Part shown: piece after piece, positions 28,747 through 38,720 of the stretch
How the letters are laid out: each line of letters opens with the position of its first letter
Position numbering within the stretch: the first letter of the stretch is position 1
The notes under the pieces: model-generated
Database searches by the model: none
The model's input: the letters and a program-made list of their open reading frames with translations, nothing else
What the model was told of the DNA's origin: nothing
Assembly (NCBI RefSeq): GCF_008710095.1
Contig: NZ_VYKJ01000005.1
Coordinates: 3,375-67,374, forward strand
Source of the DNA: Affinibrenneria salicis
GTDB lineage: Bacteria > Pseudomonadota > Gammaproteobacteria > Enterobacterales > Enterobacteriaceae
DNA length: 64,000 nt
Direction: 5' to 3'
Translations under genes and position numbers: made by a program

Positions 28747-29010
28747 ACCCGCCATACTTCAACGCAGCAGAAAAGCGGCAGGCGAGCGACAAACCGGTCA
28801 GCAACCGAGTTACAGCTCGCCGGCCCAAAGGACGAACCTCATGCATGAGGCCCACACTTCGCGAAACACCTGTTCGGACGGATGCTTCGGATCATAACGG
28901 ATTTAAACGCCTCTGGCGGCGGCTCCGCAGGCTAAGGCCCGGAATGGCTCGAATACCTGAGCGCAGCCAACGCATCTGCCGCCTGAAACATGACAAGTAT
29001 GTTGGATATA
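28747..29010. repeat. Second ERIC-like composite, inverted ends
   Basis: It begins with an ERIC-type left end (CCCGCCATACTTCAACGCAG) and finishes with an inverted one (GCGCAGCCAACGCATCTGCC, then ACAAGTATGTTGGATATA), enclosing about 200 bp without recognisable genes. It directly abuts the ERIC element upstream, so nearly the whole dcd-udk gap is repeat DNA. Confidence 0.45.
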
Positions 29011-29063
29011 TAAAACTGCCACAGTCATTATCAAATAGCTATGCTGCGGCCCGTCTAATGCCG

Positions 29064-29705
29064 TTACTCAAAAAACTGACTGATTTTCGCCTTCAGAATA
29101 TCGATGGCGATGCGGTTCTTGCCGCCGCGCGGCACGATAATATCGGCATACTGCTTGGAAGGTTCGATAAACTGCAGGAACATCGGACGCACCGTCTTCT
29201 TATACTGCTCCATCACGGAGTCCATCGAGCGGCCGCGTTCGTTAACGTCACGCCGCATACGGCGCATCAGGCAAATATCCAGCGGCGTATCGACAAAAAT
29301 AGATAAATTCATCTCGTGCCGCAGGCGCACTTCCGTCAGTAACAGTATGCCTTCCAGAATGATGACTTTTTTCGGCTCCAGATGAACGGTTTCCTGCTTG
29401 CGGGTGTGTTCAACATAGCTATACAGCGGTAATTCTATCGACTGCCCCGATTTTAGCATTTTCAAATGCTGCAGCAGCAGGCTGTGGTCCATGGCGCTGG
29501 GATGATCGTAGTTGGTTTTAACCCGCTCTTCCATGCTTAGGTGGCTCTGGTCTTTGTAATAACTATCTTCAGGGATCACGCCAATATGCTCATCCCCCAC
29601 CTGGGCGCGCAGTTCGCGATAAAGCGTGCTGGCGATAAGACTTTTACCGGAAGCGGAGGCTCCGGCTATCCCGATAATGACGCACTGATGAGACTTGTCA
29701 GTCAT
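29064..29705 (-). CDS. udk: Uridine/cytidine kinase
   Basis: This 213-residue P-loop kinase phosphorylates uridine and cytidine with GTP/ATP in pyrimidine salvage. Walker A is [36 protein letters not shown] and [11 protein letters not shown] are conserved. The start at 29705 ([15 protein letters not shown]) reproduces the E. coli protein length exactly; an upstream extension of 14 codons is unconserved. It is the first gene of udk-dcd-asmA. Confidence 0.97.
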   Translation of the reverse strand: MTDKSHQCVIIGIAGASASGKSLIASTLYRELRAQVGDEHIGVIPEDSYYKDQSHLSMEERVKTNYDHPSAMDHSLLLQHLKMLKSGQSIELPLYSYVEHTRKQETVHLEPKKVIILEGILLLTEVRLRHEMNLSIFVDTPLDICLMRRMRRDVNERGRSMDSVMEQYKKTVRPMFLQFIEPSKQYADIIVPRGGKNRIAIDILKAKISQFFE

Positions 29706-30034
29706 AACATTAAAGACCTGATTGCATAATAATGGAGGGGAGAACACCTGACGGTGCCTGGCGGCGCAATTATAAGGCGTTCATGCCGCTCCTGCCAGCC
29801 TTTCCAGCCCGCGCCAGACTTGCCCGCGGCGTTACGCGCATTTTTTATCTGCATTGGTACATTTATCCGGCGCCAGGCGTGTGCGGCGCTATGCCGGCCG
29901 GGAGATCGGCGAACTGGACTTAATCTTATGCAACCACGACGGGAAACGCGCCCCCGACCCGCGCCGCCCCTACAGAGGCGGCGCGGATCGGAGCGACGAA
30001 CATACGAACTAACGGGGGCGGAAGACGCGGCGAA
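29706..30034. other. Intergenic region udk-mrp
   Basis: This 329-bp gap precedes udk and follows mrp (both minus strand). Apart from the GC-rich hairpin at 29960-29985, no gene, repeat or clear promoter was recognised; several short frames are present, none with a ribosome-binding site or homology. Confidence 0.4.
29960..29985 (-). terminator. GC-rich hairpin downstream of mrp
   Basis: CGCGCCGCC pairs perfectly with GGCGGCGCG around an 8-nt loop, about 50 bp after the mrp stop. There is no T-run, so it may be an intrinsic terminator of low efficiency or an RNA-stabilising stem. Confidence 0.4.
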
Positions 30035-31147
30035 TTACAACGCCCGGAAGGAGATTTCGCTCGGGATCACTTCTCCCTGCCAGTACAGCTGGGCCGCCAC
30101 CTGGCCCGCCAGCTCGCGGTACAGCGAAGTAAATTCGCTGTCCGGCTGACTGACGACCGTCGGTTCGCCCCGGTCCAGATCTTCGCGTAGCGAGATATGC
30201 AGCGGCAACTGGCCCAACAGCGAGCAGTGATATTTTTCCGCCAGTTTCTGCGCGCCGCCGGTACCGAAGATCGGCTCCAGGTGACCGCAGTGGCTGCAGA
30301 TATGCACGCTCATGTTTTCCACAATGCCCAGCACCGGCACGCTGACCTTTTCAAACATGACGATCCCCTTCATCGCGTCAACCAGCGCGATATCCTGCGG
30401 CGTGGTGACCACCACCGCGCCGGTCACCGGCACGTTCTGCGCCAGCGTCAGTTGAATATCCCCGGTGCCCGGCGGCATATCCAGCACCAGATAATCCAGA
30501 TCCGGCCACAGCGTATCCTGCAACAGTTGCAAAAGCGCTTTGCTGGCCATCGGCCCGCGCCATACCATCGCATTGTCGTCCGTTACCAGGTAGCCGATGG
30601 AGTTGGTGGCCAGCCCGTGGGCCATCACCGGCGCCATATGCTGACCGTCCGGCGAGGTCGGGCGTTCGCTGGCCGCGCCGAGCATGGTGGGAATCGACGG
30701 CCCGTAAATATCCGCATCCAGAATTCCCGTTTTGGCGCCTTCGGCCGCCAGCGCCAGCGCCATATTCACCGCCGTGCTCGACTTGCCCACGCCGCCCTTG
30801 CCGGAGCTGACGGCGATGATATTTTTCACGCCGCTGACGCCCGCCTGATTATTGACCCGCTTCAGGGTGGCGATATTGTGCGCCAGCCGCCATTCAACCG
30901 CGCGGGCGCCGCTCATTCGCATCAGATCGGCGCTCACCGTCTCTTTCAGCGCATCAAACCCGCTCTGCCAGGCAAACGGCAGTTCGAGTTCGATATGCAG
31001 CACATCGTCCAGCAGCGCGCAGTGGCGCAGCGCATTCAGCGTAGTCAAATTGCGTTTCAGCGTCGGGTGTTGAAAGGTGGCCAGCACGCCGGTCACCATA
31101 GCACGCAGAGCATCAGGCGTGCTCTGCTCAGGGAAGGAAGAGTTCAT
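30035..31147 (-). CDS. mrp: Iron-sulfur cluster carrier ATPase (Mrp/ApbC)
   Basis: A 370-residue cytosolic P-loop ATPase that carries and transfers [4Fe-4S] clusters to target proteins. It has an N-terminal MIP18-like domain (about 1-90), the deviant Walker A VSSGKGGVGKSSTAVNMA, ILDADIYGPSIPTMLG, DYLVLDMPPGTGD and the cluster-binding CSHCGH (CxxC). The start at 31147 (MNSSFPEQ) is chosen by comparison with the family; five codons upstream are unconserved. It is divergent from metG, as in E. coli. Confidence 0.95.
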   Translation of the reverse strand: MNSSFPEQSTPDALRAMVTGVLATFQHPTLKRNLTTLNALRHCALLDDVLHIELELPFAWQSGFDALKETVSADLMRMSGARAVEWRLAHNIATLKRVNNQAGVSGVKNIIAVSSGKGGVGKSSTAVNMALALAAEGAKTGILDADIYGPSIPTMLGAASERPTSPDGQHMAPVMAHGLATNSIGYLVTDDNAMVWRGPMASKALLQLLQDTLWPDLDYLVLDMPPGTGDIQLTLAQNVPVTGAVVVTTPQDIALVDAMKGIVMFEKVSVPVLGIVENMSVHICSHCGHLEPIFGTGGAQKLAEKYHCSLLGQLPLHISLREDLDRGEPTVVSQPDSEFTSLYRELAGQVAAQLYWQGEVIPSEISFRAL

Positions 31148-31642
31148 CCCGGCTCCTTGCAATAATTGTTATTAGATTCATGGTGTCACCCCTTCATCTT
31201 CAGACCGCGCAGGCGTCGGCCGGGCAAAGCGGCCCCGGTCGACGGGCGTGAACTGCGCGGCCGGCAGCCTTGTCCGAACCGCTCGCGCGGCGCGTCAGAC
31301 GCCGAAGATTCGCCCGGTAGCCGCCCTGCCGCCACCTGAAATCCTTTAGCCATAGGCTACATGTATTCGGGTGAGCGATCGCAGCCAGCGCGCATGCAAC
31401 CTGAAGTACAACGAGTATATAGCATAACAGAATGAGCGGCCCCGGACGCAATCGTATGGCGGCTTCCGCCCAACCGCGCCGTACAGCCGCACGCCGCAAA
31501 ACTGCGCCGGTGGCCGGCCGACCCTCGCCCCGGCGAGCGGCAAAATTTGACAGGCGGGCCGCTTTTGTTTACGCCACCCCGCGCGATGGGGTAACATCGG
31601 GCTTCCCTTCTCTCACCATTTAAAGAAAGCAAGTTTCCAATT
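31148..31642. other. Divergent promoter region mrp/metG
   Basis: About 495 bp that must hold promoters for both mrp and metG. It contains an ERIC fragment (31364-31420) and otherwise GC-rich DNA with no recognised gene. The open frames here are short and mutually overlapping, without family resemblance. Confidence 0.4.
31364..31420 (-). repeat. ERIC left-end fragment
   Basis: On the minus strand it reads TATACTCGTTGTACTTCAGG, TTGCATGCGCGCTGGCTGCG, then CGCTCACCCGAAT, matching the left 60 bp of the other ERIC-like copies in this window. The core and right end are missing. Confidence 0.6.
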
Positions 31643-33676
31643 ATGGCTCAAGTCGCAAAAAAAATACTGGTAACGTGCGCGCTACCTTACGCTAACGGCT
31701 CTATCCACCTCGGTCATATGCTTGAACACATTCAGGCGGATATCTGGGTTCGTTTTCAGCGAATGCGCGGTCACCAGGTCCATTTTATCTGTGCCGACGA
31801 TGCGCACGGCACGCCGATTATGCTGAAAGCCCAGCAGATGGGCGTGGCGCCGGAACAGATGATTGCGGCGGTCAGCCATGAACACCAGCAGGATTTTGCG
31901 GGGTTCAACATCAGCTTCGATAACTATCACTCCACGCACAGCGAAGAGAACCGCGAGCTGTCCGGTCTGATCTATCGTCGCCTGAAAGAGAACGGCTTCA
32001 TTAAAGCCCGCACCATTTCCCAGCTTTACGATCCTGAGAAAGGCATGTTCCTGCCTGACCGTTTCGTGAAGGGAACCTGCCCGAAATGTAAAGCGCCCGA
32101 CCAGTACGGCGACAACTGCGAAGTCTGCGGCTCTACCTATAGCCCGACCGACCTGATCGATCCGAAATCGGCCGTTTCCGGCGCCACGCCGGTTATTCGC
32201 GAATCCGAACACTTCTTCTTTGATTTGCCGGCGTTCAGCGAGATGCTGCAGGCCTGGACGCGCTCCGGCGCGCTGCAGGAGCAGGTGGCGAATAAAATGC
32301 AGGAATGGTTCGATGCCGGCCTGCAGCAGTGGGATATCACCCGCGACGCGCCCTACTTCGGCTTCGAAGTGCCGGACGCGCCGGGCAAATACTTTTACGT
32401 CTGGCTGGACGCGCCCATCGGCTATATGGGGTCCTTTAAAAACCTGTGCGACAAGCGCGGCGATCTGGATTTTGACGAATTCTGGCGTAAAGATTCCAGC
32501 GCAGAGCTGTACCATTTCATCGGTAAAGACATCGTCTACTTCCACAGCCTGTTCTGGCCGGCCATGCTGGAAGGCAGCCAGTTCCGCAAACCCACCAACC
32601 TGTTCGTACACGGTTATGTGACGGTGAACGGCGCCAAGATGTCGAAATCGCGCGGCACCTTCATCAAGGCCGATACCTACCTGAAACACCTTGATGCAGA
32701 CTGTCTGCGATACTACTACGCGGCCAAACTCTCTTCCCGCATTGATGATATCGACCTCAATCTGGAAGACTTCGTGCAGCGCGTCAATGCCGACATCGTC
32801 AACAAACTGGTCAATCTGGCTTCGCGCAACGCCGGTTTCATCGGCAAGCGTTTCGGCGGCGAATTGTCGACCACGCTGGCGGATGAGTCGCTCTACAAGA
32901 CCTTCATCGACGCGGCGAACAGCATCGCCGAAGCGTATAACAGCCGCGAATCCGGGCGCGCCATACGCGAAATCATGGCGCTGGCCGACCTGGCTAACCG
33001 CTATGTGGATGAGCAGGCGCCCTGGGTGGTGGCGAAGCAGGAAGGCCGCGATGCCGATCTGCTGGCCATTTGTTCCATGGGCATCAACCTGTTCCGAATC
33101 CTGATGACCTACCTCAAACCGGTACTGCCTTCTCTGGCGCAGCGGGCGGAAGCCTTCCTGAATATCGAACTGAAGTGGGACGACATCGCGCAGCCGCTCG
33201 CCGGCCACCGGGTTAACGCCTTTAAGGCGCTGTTCAACCGCATCGATGCCGATAAGGTCAGCGCCATGGTTGAAGCATCCAAAGAAGATATGCGCGCGCC
33301 GACGGCACAGGCGATCAGCGGTCCGCTGGCCGACGATCCGATTCAGCCGACCATCAGCTTCGACGAATTCGCCAAAGTGGATATGCGCATCGCGCTGATC
33401 CAGCAGGCCGAACTGGTCGACGGCTCGGATAAACTGTTGCGGCTGACGCTGGATCTCGGCGGCCAGACTCGCCAGGTGTTTTCCGGCATTCGCAGCGCCT
33501 ACCCCGACCCGAAAGCGCTGGAAGGCAAGCTGACCGTAATGGTCGCCAACCTCGCCCCGCGCAAGATGCGCTTTGGCGTCTCGGAAGGGATGGTGATGGC
33601 CGCCGGCCCCGGCGGCAGCGATATCTTCCTGCTCAGCCCGGACAGCGGCGCCCAACCGGGTCAGCAAGTGAAGTAA
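31643..33676 (+). CDS. metG: Methionyl-tRNA synthetase
   Basis: This 677-residue class I aminoacyl-tRNA synthetase charges tRNA-Met. It has [16 protein letters not shown] (HIGH-type motif), the zinc knuckle [18 protein letters not shown] (four Cys), [10 protein letters not shown] (KMSKS motif) and the C-terminal tRNA-binding dimerisation domain starting near [11 protein letters not shown]. Full length matches E. coli MetG (677 aa). The long open frame on the opposite strand is a codon-bias shadow. Confidence 0.98.
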   Translation: MAQVAKKILVTCALPYANGSIHLGHMLEHIQADIWVRFQRMRGHQVHFICADDAHGTPIMLKAQQMGVAPEQMIAAVSHEHQQDFAGFNISFDNYHSTHSEENRELSGLIYRRLKENGFIKARTISQLYDPEKGMFLPDRFVKGTCPKCKAPDQYGDNCEVCGSTYSPTDLIDPKSAVSGATPVIRESEHFFFDLPAFSEMLQAWTRSGALQEQVANKMQEWFDAGLQQWDITRDAPYFGFEVPDAPGKYFYVWLDAPIGYMGSFKNLCDKRGDLDFDEFWRKDSSAELYHFIGKDIVYFHSLFWPAMLEGSQFRKPTNLFVHGYVTVNGAKMSKSRGTFIKADTYLKHLDADCLRYYYAAKLSSRIDDIDLNLEDFVQRVNADIVNKLVNLASRNAGFIGKRFGGELSTTLADESLYKTFIDAANSIAEAYNSRESGRAIREIMALADLANRYVDEQAPWVVAKQEGRDADLLAICSMGINLFRILMTYLKPVLPSLAQRAEAFLNIELKWDDIAQPLAGHRVNAFKALFNRIDADKVSAMVEASKEDMRAPTAQAISGPLADDPIQPTISFDEFAKVDMRIALIQQAELVDGSDKLLRLTLDLGGQTRQVFSGIRSAYPDPKALEGKLTVMVANLAPRKMRFGVSEGMVMAAGPGGSDIFLLSPDSGAQPGQQVK

Positions 33677-33681
33677 CCCCA

Positions 33682-33707
33682 ATAAAGCCCGCGCCAGCGG
33701 GCTTTAT
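33682..33707 (+). terminator. metG terminator
   Basis: An 11-bp perfect stem ATAAAGCCCGC / GCGGGCTTTAT with a GCCA loop begins 6 nt after the metG stop and ends in TTTAT CTTGTT, a good intrinsic terminator. Confidence 0.85.
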
Positions 33708-33991
33708 CTTGTTGGCTATCGCTATCCCCGGTCATTTCCGTTCCGGCGGAAATTCGCCGGGAGAGCTGCGATCCGGCCGCCGCCAGATGCCGTCTTACTC
33801 AGAGCAAAGTCCCCCCGACAAAACGTTATAAGTTAATCCCAAAATTCATAACAAAAACGGTTCACCGACCAGCGCTTACTGGTTATGATGCTGCATCACA
33901 GAATAGACATCCAGACATAAAGACAGCCAAAAATCGGTCTGTCCGCACGCTGTCTCTTTTGTCTACATCACCGAACACCATGGAGCCGACG
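33708..33991. other. Intergenic region upstream of the binding-protein gene
   Basis: About 280 bp between metG and the periplasmic binding protein gene. It should hold the promoter of the two-gene unit at 33992-36331; an AT-rich patch near 33825-33860 is the likeliest place, but no box was assigned. Confidence 0.35.
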
Positions 33992-35065
33992 ATGAAAAAA
34001 TTCACCCCCGCACTGCTGGCGTTAAGCCTGGCTATCTCGCTGCCCGCATTTGCTGAGGCGCCTGCCGCGCCGGCGCCGATTCCGGCCGCTATCGCCGGCC
34101 ATGAAGGCCCGATTCGCATCGCCGTTATCCGCAACCTCGGCTCGGACGACAATACCACGCAGTTTATTTCCGGCGTGCTGGAAGAAGGGAAAAAGCTCGG
34201 CTTCAAGATCAGCACCTTCCTTAGCAACGGCGACGATGCCCGCTTTCAGGACTTCGTTAACCAGGCGATCAGCCAAAAGTATGACGGGATCATCCTCTCT
34301 CAGGGCCGCGACCCTTACTCGACCGAGCTGATTAAACGCATCGTCGACAGCGGCATCGCCGTTTCCGTGTTCGACACCGCGGTGCGCGGCGATATTCCGG
34401 GCGTTACGGTAACTCAGCAGGACGATGCGTCACTGACCAACGAGTCGCTCGGCGCGCTGGTGAAAGACTTCAACGGCAAGGCCAACATCATCAAACTGTG
34501 GGTCGCCGGCTTCCCGCCGATGGAACGCCGCCAGCAGGCCGCACAGCAACTGCTGAAAAACTACCCGGATATTAAAGAGCTGGAATCCATCGGCGCCGTC
34601 TCGTCCGATGTCCAGGGCGATACCGCCAACAAGGTCGGCGCGGTGCTGGCGAAATACCCGAAAGGCAAGATCGACGCCATCTGGGGCACCTGGGACGCCT
34701 TCAGCCAGGGCGCATGGAAAGCGCTGAAAGAGAACGGCCGGACTGAAATCAAACTCTACAGCATCGATATCTCGAATCAGGATCTTCAGCTAATGCGCGA
34801 AGCGGGCAGCCCGTGGAAGGTCAGCGTGGCGGTCGATCCTAAGCTGATCGGTAAGGTTAACCTGCGCCTGGTGGCCAATAAAATAGCCGGCGAACCTACG
34901 CCGGCCACTTACGAATTCAAATCTTCCGTCATCCCTCAGGCGCTGCTGGTCAGCCAGCCCGGTCCGGTTAACGTGGCGGGACTAGGCAAAATCATCCCCG
35001 GCTGGGGCCAGACCGATGATTTCATCGCCCCCTGGTTTGCTACACTGGCGGCGAAGGCAAAATAA
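33992..35065 (+). CDS. Sugar-type ABC transporter periplasmic binding protein (orphan)
   Basis: A 357-residue protein with a signal peptide (KKFTPALLALSLAISLPAFA, cleavage after AFAEA) and a type I periplasmic-binding fold of the ribose/galactose class (Peripla_BP_4): GPIRIAVIRNLGSDDNTTQF, the KYDGIILSQGRDPYST loop and the DAIWGTWDAFSQGA segment. The ligand is not deducible. No permease or ATPase gene lies beside it; the only partner is the LVIVD-repeat gene 15 nt downstream. The start at 33992 has a GGAG site 6 nt upstream. Confidence 0.82.
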   Translation: MKKFTPALLALSLAISLPAFAEAPAAPAPIPAAIAGHEGPIRIAVIRNLGSDDNTTQFISGVLEEGKKLGFKISTFLSNGDDARFQDFVNQAISQKYDGIILSQGRDPYSTELIKRIVDSGIAVSVFDTAVRGDIPGVTVTQQDDASLTNESLGALVKDFNGKANIIKLWVAGFPPMERRQQAAQQLLKNYPDIKELESIGAVSSDVQGDTANKVGAVLAKYPKGKIDAIWGTWDAFSQGAWKALKENGRTEIKLYSIDISNQDLQLMREAGSPWKVSVAVDPKLIGKVNLRLVANKIAGEPTPATYEFKSSVIPQALLVSQPGPVNVAGLGKIIPGWGQTDDFIAPWFATLAAKAK

Positions 35066-35080
35066 TACGGAGAGTTTTTT

Positions 35081-36331
35081 ATGGCGTCTCAGCAACTGCC
35101 GGTGCCGGATTACAGCCGCAATATGCGGCTAATCGGCCACAGCGATCAGGGCGGCAGGCCGGATGGCGTGCAGGTAATGGTGCATCGCGGCTATGCCTAT
35201 ATCGGCCATATGGTTTCCCAGGGCGTCTCTATTGTGGATGTGCGCGATGTCAGCCGCCCCAAAGCGGCGGGTTTCATCGCCGCGCCGCCCGGAACCTGGA
35301 ATATCCATCTGCAGGCGCATGACGATCTGCTGCTGGTGGTCAACGCCCGCGATCTGTTTGCCGACGCGCGTTTTGCCGAGGAAAAAGTCTATTACACCCG
35401 TTCAGTGGCAGAAACGGTTGAAACCGGCAACGGTCAGCGCGGCTGGAGCGCCGGTTTGCGCATCTTCGATATTTCAGTGCCGGATAAGCCGCGCGAAATC
35501 AGTTTCCTCTCGCTGGACGGCATCGGCATTCACCGCATCTGGTATGTCGGCGGACGCTGGGCCTATGTCTCCGCCCTGCCCGACGGCTACAGCGACTATA
35601 TTTTTCTGACCATTGACCTGGCCGACCCGCGAAAACCCCAGGTGGCCGGCCGCTACTGGCTGCCCGGCATGCACAGCGCGGGCGGGGAAAAACCGGACTG
35701 GCCGGAAGGCAAACGCTATGCGCTGCATCATGCGATCGTCAATGGCGATACCGCCTACGGCAGCTGGCGCGACGGCGGCCTGACGCTGCTGGACGTCAGC
35801 GATCGCAGCCAGCCGCGGTTAATCAGCCACCGCAACTGGAGTCCGCCGTTCGGCGGCGGCACGCATACCGCGCTGCCGCTGCCCGATAGGGATCTGCTGG
35901 TGGTGCTGGATGAAGCGGTATTGGATAACCAGCAGGACGGCGAGAAATTGATCTGGCTGTTCGATATTCGCGAGCCGACTAACCCGGTCAGCATCGCGAC
36001 CTTCCCGCCGCCGGCGGAAACCGACTATGTGAAAAAAGGCGCGCACTTCGGACCGCACAACCTGCATGAAAACCGGCCCGGCAGTTTTATCAGCTCGACG
36101 CTGATTTTCGCCACCTATCAGAATGCCGGCGTGCGCGCGTATGACATCAGTAATCCGTATCGGCCGAAAGAGACCGGCGCGCTGGTGCCGGCCGCGCCGC
36201 AGCGCATGATCGATAAACGCCCCGGCCGACCGGCGGTAATACAGTCGTGCGATGTGTTTGTCGATGCCCAGGGCATAATCTACAGCACCGACTACAACGC
36301 CGGCCTGTCGATTATCGAGTACCGCGGTTAA
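35081..36331 (+). CDS. LVIVD-repeat beta-propeller protein
   Basis: This 416-residue protein is built of repeated blade-like units ending in patterns such as GVSIVDVRDVSRPKAAG, GLRIFDISVPDKPREI, GLTLLDVSDRSQPRLI and GVRAYDISNPYRPKETG, the LVIVD repeat. It has no signal peptide or membrane segment, so it is predicted to be cytosolic. Function is unknown. A strong GGAGAG site precedes the ATG, and it is in one unit with the binding protein upstream. A His-rich stretch (KRYALHHAIV; HFGPHNLHENRP) recalls metal-binding enzymes, but no catalytic set could be assigned. Confidence 0.72.
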   Translation: MASQQLPVPDYSRNMRLIGHSDQGGRPDGVQVMVHRGYAYIGHMVSQGVSIVDVRDVSRPKAAGFIAAPPGTWNIHLQAHDDLLLVVNARDLFADARFAEEKVYYTRSVAETVETGNGQRGWSAGLRIFDISVPDKPREISFLSLDGIGIHRIWYVGGRWAYVSALPDGYSDYIFLTIDLADPRKPQVAGRYWLPGMHSAGGEKPDWPEGKRYALHHAIVNGDTAYGSWRDGGLTLLDVSDRSQPRLISHRNWSPPFGGGTHTALPLPDRDLLVVLDEAVLDNQQDGEKLIWLFDIREPTNPVSIATFPPPAETDYVKKGAHFGPHNLHENRPGSFISSTLIFATYQNAGVRAYDISNPYRPKETGALVPAAPQRMIDKRPGRPAVIQSCDVFVDAQGIIYSTDYNAGLSIIEYRG

Positions 36332-36420
36332 ACCGGATTGGCCCCGTCAACCCGCGCTGGTGCGCGCGTGGCGGGGACGGCTGGCGACGCATCTGGCGGC
36401 GATAGCCGCCCCGCGCGCCG

Positions 36421-37419
36421 TTAGCCCAGCGTCAGCACCGTAACCCACATTGGCCCCTGTCCCACCGCATAGCGCGCCAGCGGCTGCAGCGCGCCATTCC
36501 CCCCGTCGATCCGATAGACCTCGATGTGATGCGATTTCTGACCGGCGCAGATCAGGAACTGACCTGAATTATCCAGCGAGAAGCCGCGCGGCTGGGTTTC
36601 AGTCGGTTGATGCCCGCTCAGCGTCAGCGCGCTGCCGTCCGGCGACACCTGGAAAATGCTCAACAGGCTGGCGGTGCGGTCGCTGACGTAAAGGAAACGC
36701 CCGTCCGGCGTCATATGGATGTCGGCGGCCCAGCGGGTATCGCTGAAACCGGCTGGCATCGCGTCCAGCGACTGCACTTTTTCCCACCCGCCGCCCGCCG
36801 CGCTTTGCTTAAACACATCGACAGAGCTGCTCAGCTCATTAACGCAATAAGCGAACGGCTGATCAGGGTGGAACACCATGTGGCGCGGGCCAGCGCCCTG
36901 CGCCGCCCGCAGTTCCGCCTGCTCGTTGACGCTCAGTCGGCCGTCGTGGCTGACATCATACAGACGGATGCGGTCCTCTTTCAGGCAAGGCGCCCACAGT
37001 ACCCGGTTGGCCGGGTCGATATTGGTCGAGTGGCACCCCTCCAGGCCATCAAGCTGCTGCTGTACCGCGCCGGCGATGCCCTGCGCATCGATCGGGCTGA
37101 CGCTGACGCAGTTGGCGCTGTAGGAAGCGCAGAACAGAAACCGTCCCAGGCGATCGGTCGACAGATGAGTCGGACTGCCGGGCAATGCGGCCGATCCGGC
37201 CTCAGTCAACCGACCGTCGCTTTCAATTCGGTAGCTCACCGCGCTGAAGGCCGGACGAACCCCGGCATAAAGATGGCGCTTATCCGGCGCAATCACCAGC
37301 GGCTGCACCTGTCCCGGCGCCTGCACCACCTGTAACAGCGTCAGTTCGCCCAGCGGACTAAGCTGCCAGACATGAATCTGCTGGCTCTCCGGACTGGCGA
37401 CATAGACAACTTGCTGCAT
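36421..37419 (-). CDS. pgl: 6-phosphogluconolactonase (beta-propeller type)
   Basis: This 332-residue seven-bladed propeller enzyme hydrolyses 6-phosphogluconolactone in the oxidative pentose phosphate pathway. It closely follows E. coli Pgl: [58 protein letters not shown] and [12 protein letters not shown]. The second of two consecutive ATGs (37417-37419) is chosen for its spacing from GAGGAG and agreement with the E. coli N-terminus. It converges with the LVIVD-repeat gene. Confidence 0.95.
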   Translation of the reverse strand: MQQVVYVASPESQQIHVWQLSPLGELTLLQVVQAPGQVQPLVIAPDKRHLYAGVRPAFSAVSYRIESDGRLTEAGSAALPGSPTHLSTDRLGRFLFCASYSANCVSVSPIDAQGIAGAVQQQLDGLEGCHSTNIDPANRVLWAPCLKEDRIRLYDVSHDGRLSVNEQAELRAAQGAGPRHMVFHPDQPFAYCVNELSSSVDVFKQSAAGGGWEKVQSLDAMPAGFSDTRWAADIHMTPDGRFLYVSDRTASLLSIFQVSPDGSALTLSGHQPTETQPRGFSLDNSGQFLICAGQKSHHIEVYRIDGGNGALQPLARYAVGQGPMWVTVLTLG

Positions 37420-37687
37420 CATGCTCTCCTCATTTAACCTATATGATATCCGGCATGTTTTACCGCCCTGACGCGACGGGCCAAACCGGAAACGGATATC
37501 CCCTGAATCTTGCTGACGGCGTTCGGTATGCCTGCATAGCGGCAGCGCGGAGCGGACGATAACGCCGCTTCGGCCCCGCGCTGAACCGACGGCCACTCAC
37601 TCGCCTGGCGCCCTCCCGCGGCCTGAAATCTGCCGGGTATGGTTTGCTCGGCCTGACTTACAGTGTACCATCGTTTGATTACCGCTC
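37420..37687. other. Intergenic region pgl/ybhA
   Basis: With the repeat that follows, this makes a 394-bp divergent gap. It should contain the pgl promoter. No gene or motif beyond the ERIC-like copy at 37688-37790 was recognised. Confidence 0.35.
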
Positions 37688-37790
37688 TATACCCGTCGGA
37701 CGTCAAGTTGCAGGTGCGCTGGCTGCGCTCGCTCACCCGAATCGCTGCGATAACGTGTTGCCCTGCGACTCGAATTATTTAGGGTACATA
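37688..37790. repeat. ERIC-like repeat with deleted core
   Basis: It has the left end TATACCCGTCGGACGTCAAG, TTGCAGGTGCGCTGGCTGCG and GCTCACCCGAATCG, and the right end GACTCGAATTATTTAGGGTA, but the CCCCAGT...CTGGGG centre is missing, giving about 103 bp instead of 127. It ends 24 bp before the ybhA start. Confidence 0.65.
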
Positions 37791-37813
37791 CGATGACACA
37801 ACACAGGACGACT

Positions 37814-38641
37814 ATGACTTACCGTGTAATTGCGCTCGATCTGGATGGAACCCTGCTGGATCGACAGAAAAAAATCCTGCCGCAGTCGCTTGATGCGCTG
37901 GCCCAGGCGCAGGCCGCCGGGGTCAGGGTGCTGATTGCGACCGGTCGCCATCACGTCGCCATCCATCCTTTTTATCAGGCCCTGCAGCTGGACACACCTG
38001 CAATCTGCTGTAACGGCACCTATCTGTACGATTATCAGGCAAAATGCGTGCTGCACGCCGATCCGCTGCCGGTCGATCAGGCGAAGCGCGTTCTGCGGCT
38101 GCTGGAGAAGTTTGATATTCATGGCCTGATGTACGTTGACGACGCCATGCTCTATCAGCGGCCCTGCGGGCACATTGTTCGCGCTCAGGCCTGGGCCGAA
38201 AGCCTGCCGCCGGCGCAGCGACCCACGTTGCTGCAGGTCGATTCGCTGGCTCAGGCCGCCGACAGCGCGCAGTCGATCTGGAAATTCGCCACCACGGACG
38301 AAGACTGCGCCGCGCTGCGCGGCTTTGCCGATCAGGTTGAGAGCGAACTGGGTCTGGCCTGCGAATGGTCGTGGCACGATCAGGTGGACGTGGCGCAGGC
38401 GGGCAACAGTAAAGGCAAGCGCCTGCGGCAGTGGGTGGAAGAACAGGGATTCTCCATGCAGGATGTGATTGCCTTTGGCGATAACTTCAATGATATCAGC
38501 ATGCTGGAGCTAGCCGGACTGGGCGTGGCGATGGGCAACGGCGTCGACGAGGTTAAGCAGCGGGCGGATTTGGTTATCGCGGATAATGACCAGCCCGGCA
38601 TCGCCGAAGTAATCCACAGCCGGGTGCTGAACCAGATTTGA
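37814..38641 (+). CDS. ybhA: HAD-family sugar/pyridoxal phosphatase YbhA
   Basis: A 275-residue Cof-type HAD phosphatase. Motif I is VIALDLDGTLLDRQ (nucleophile Asp), motif II LIATGRHH, and the late motif VIAFGDNFNDISMLELAG. TPAICCNGTYLYDYQAK and HGLMYVDDAM match E. coli YbhA, which dephosphorylates pyridoxal phosphate and sugar phosphates. The start at 37814 (MTYRVIALDLD) has AGGA 6 nt upstream; seven codons upstream are unconserved. It is next to pgl and modC, as in E. coli. Confidence 0.93.
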   Translation: MTYRVIALDLDGTLLDRQKKILPQSLDALAQAQAAGVRVLIATGRHHVAIHPFYQALQLDTPAICCNGTYLYDYQAKCVLHADPLPVDQAKRVLRLLEKFDIHGLMYVDDAMLYQRPCGHIVRAQAWAESLPPAQRPTLLQVDSLAQAADSAQSIWKFATTDEDCAALRGFADQVESELGLACEWSWHDQVDVAQAGNSKGKRLRQWVEEQGFSMQDVIAFGDNFNDISMLELAGLGVAMGNGVDEVKQRADLVIADNDQPGIAEVIHSRVLNQI

Positions 38642-38720
38642 TGCGCAGAAAATCGTCGCCTGCCGCTGCGGGGATGGCGACGATAGCCGACAGGGAGCGG
38701 CGAGTATGGCGCCCCCCGAC

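Noticed and set aside
30197..31165. A 322-codon plus-strand frame across mrp
   Set aside because: Antisense shadow of mrp, whose minus-strand product has the complete P-loop and CxxC motifs.
31682..33682. A 666-codon open frame on the minus strand across metG
   Set aside because: It is the antisense shadow of metG in GC-rich DNA; the plus-strand product is full-length methionyl-tRNA synthetase with all motifs, and the shadow has no ribosome-binding site or family resemblance.
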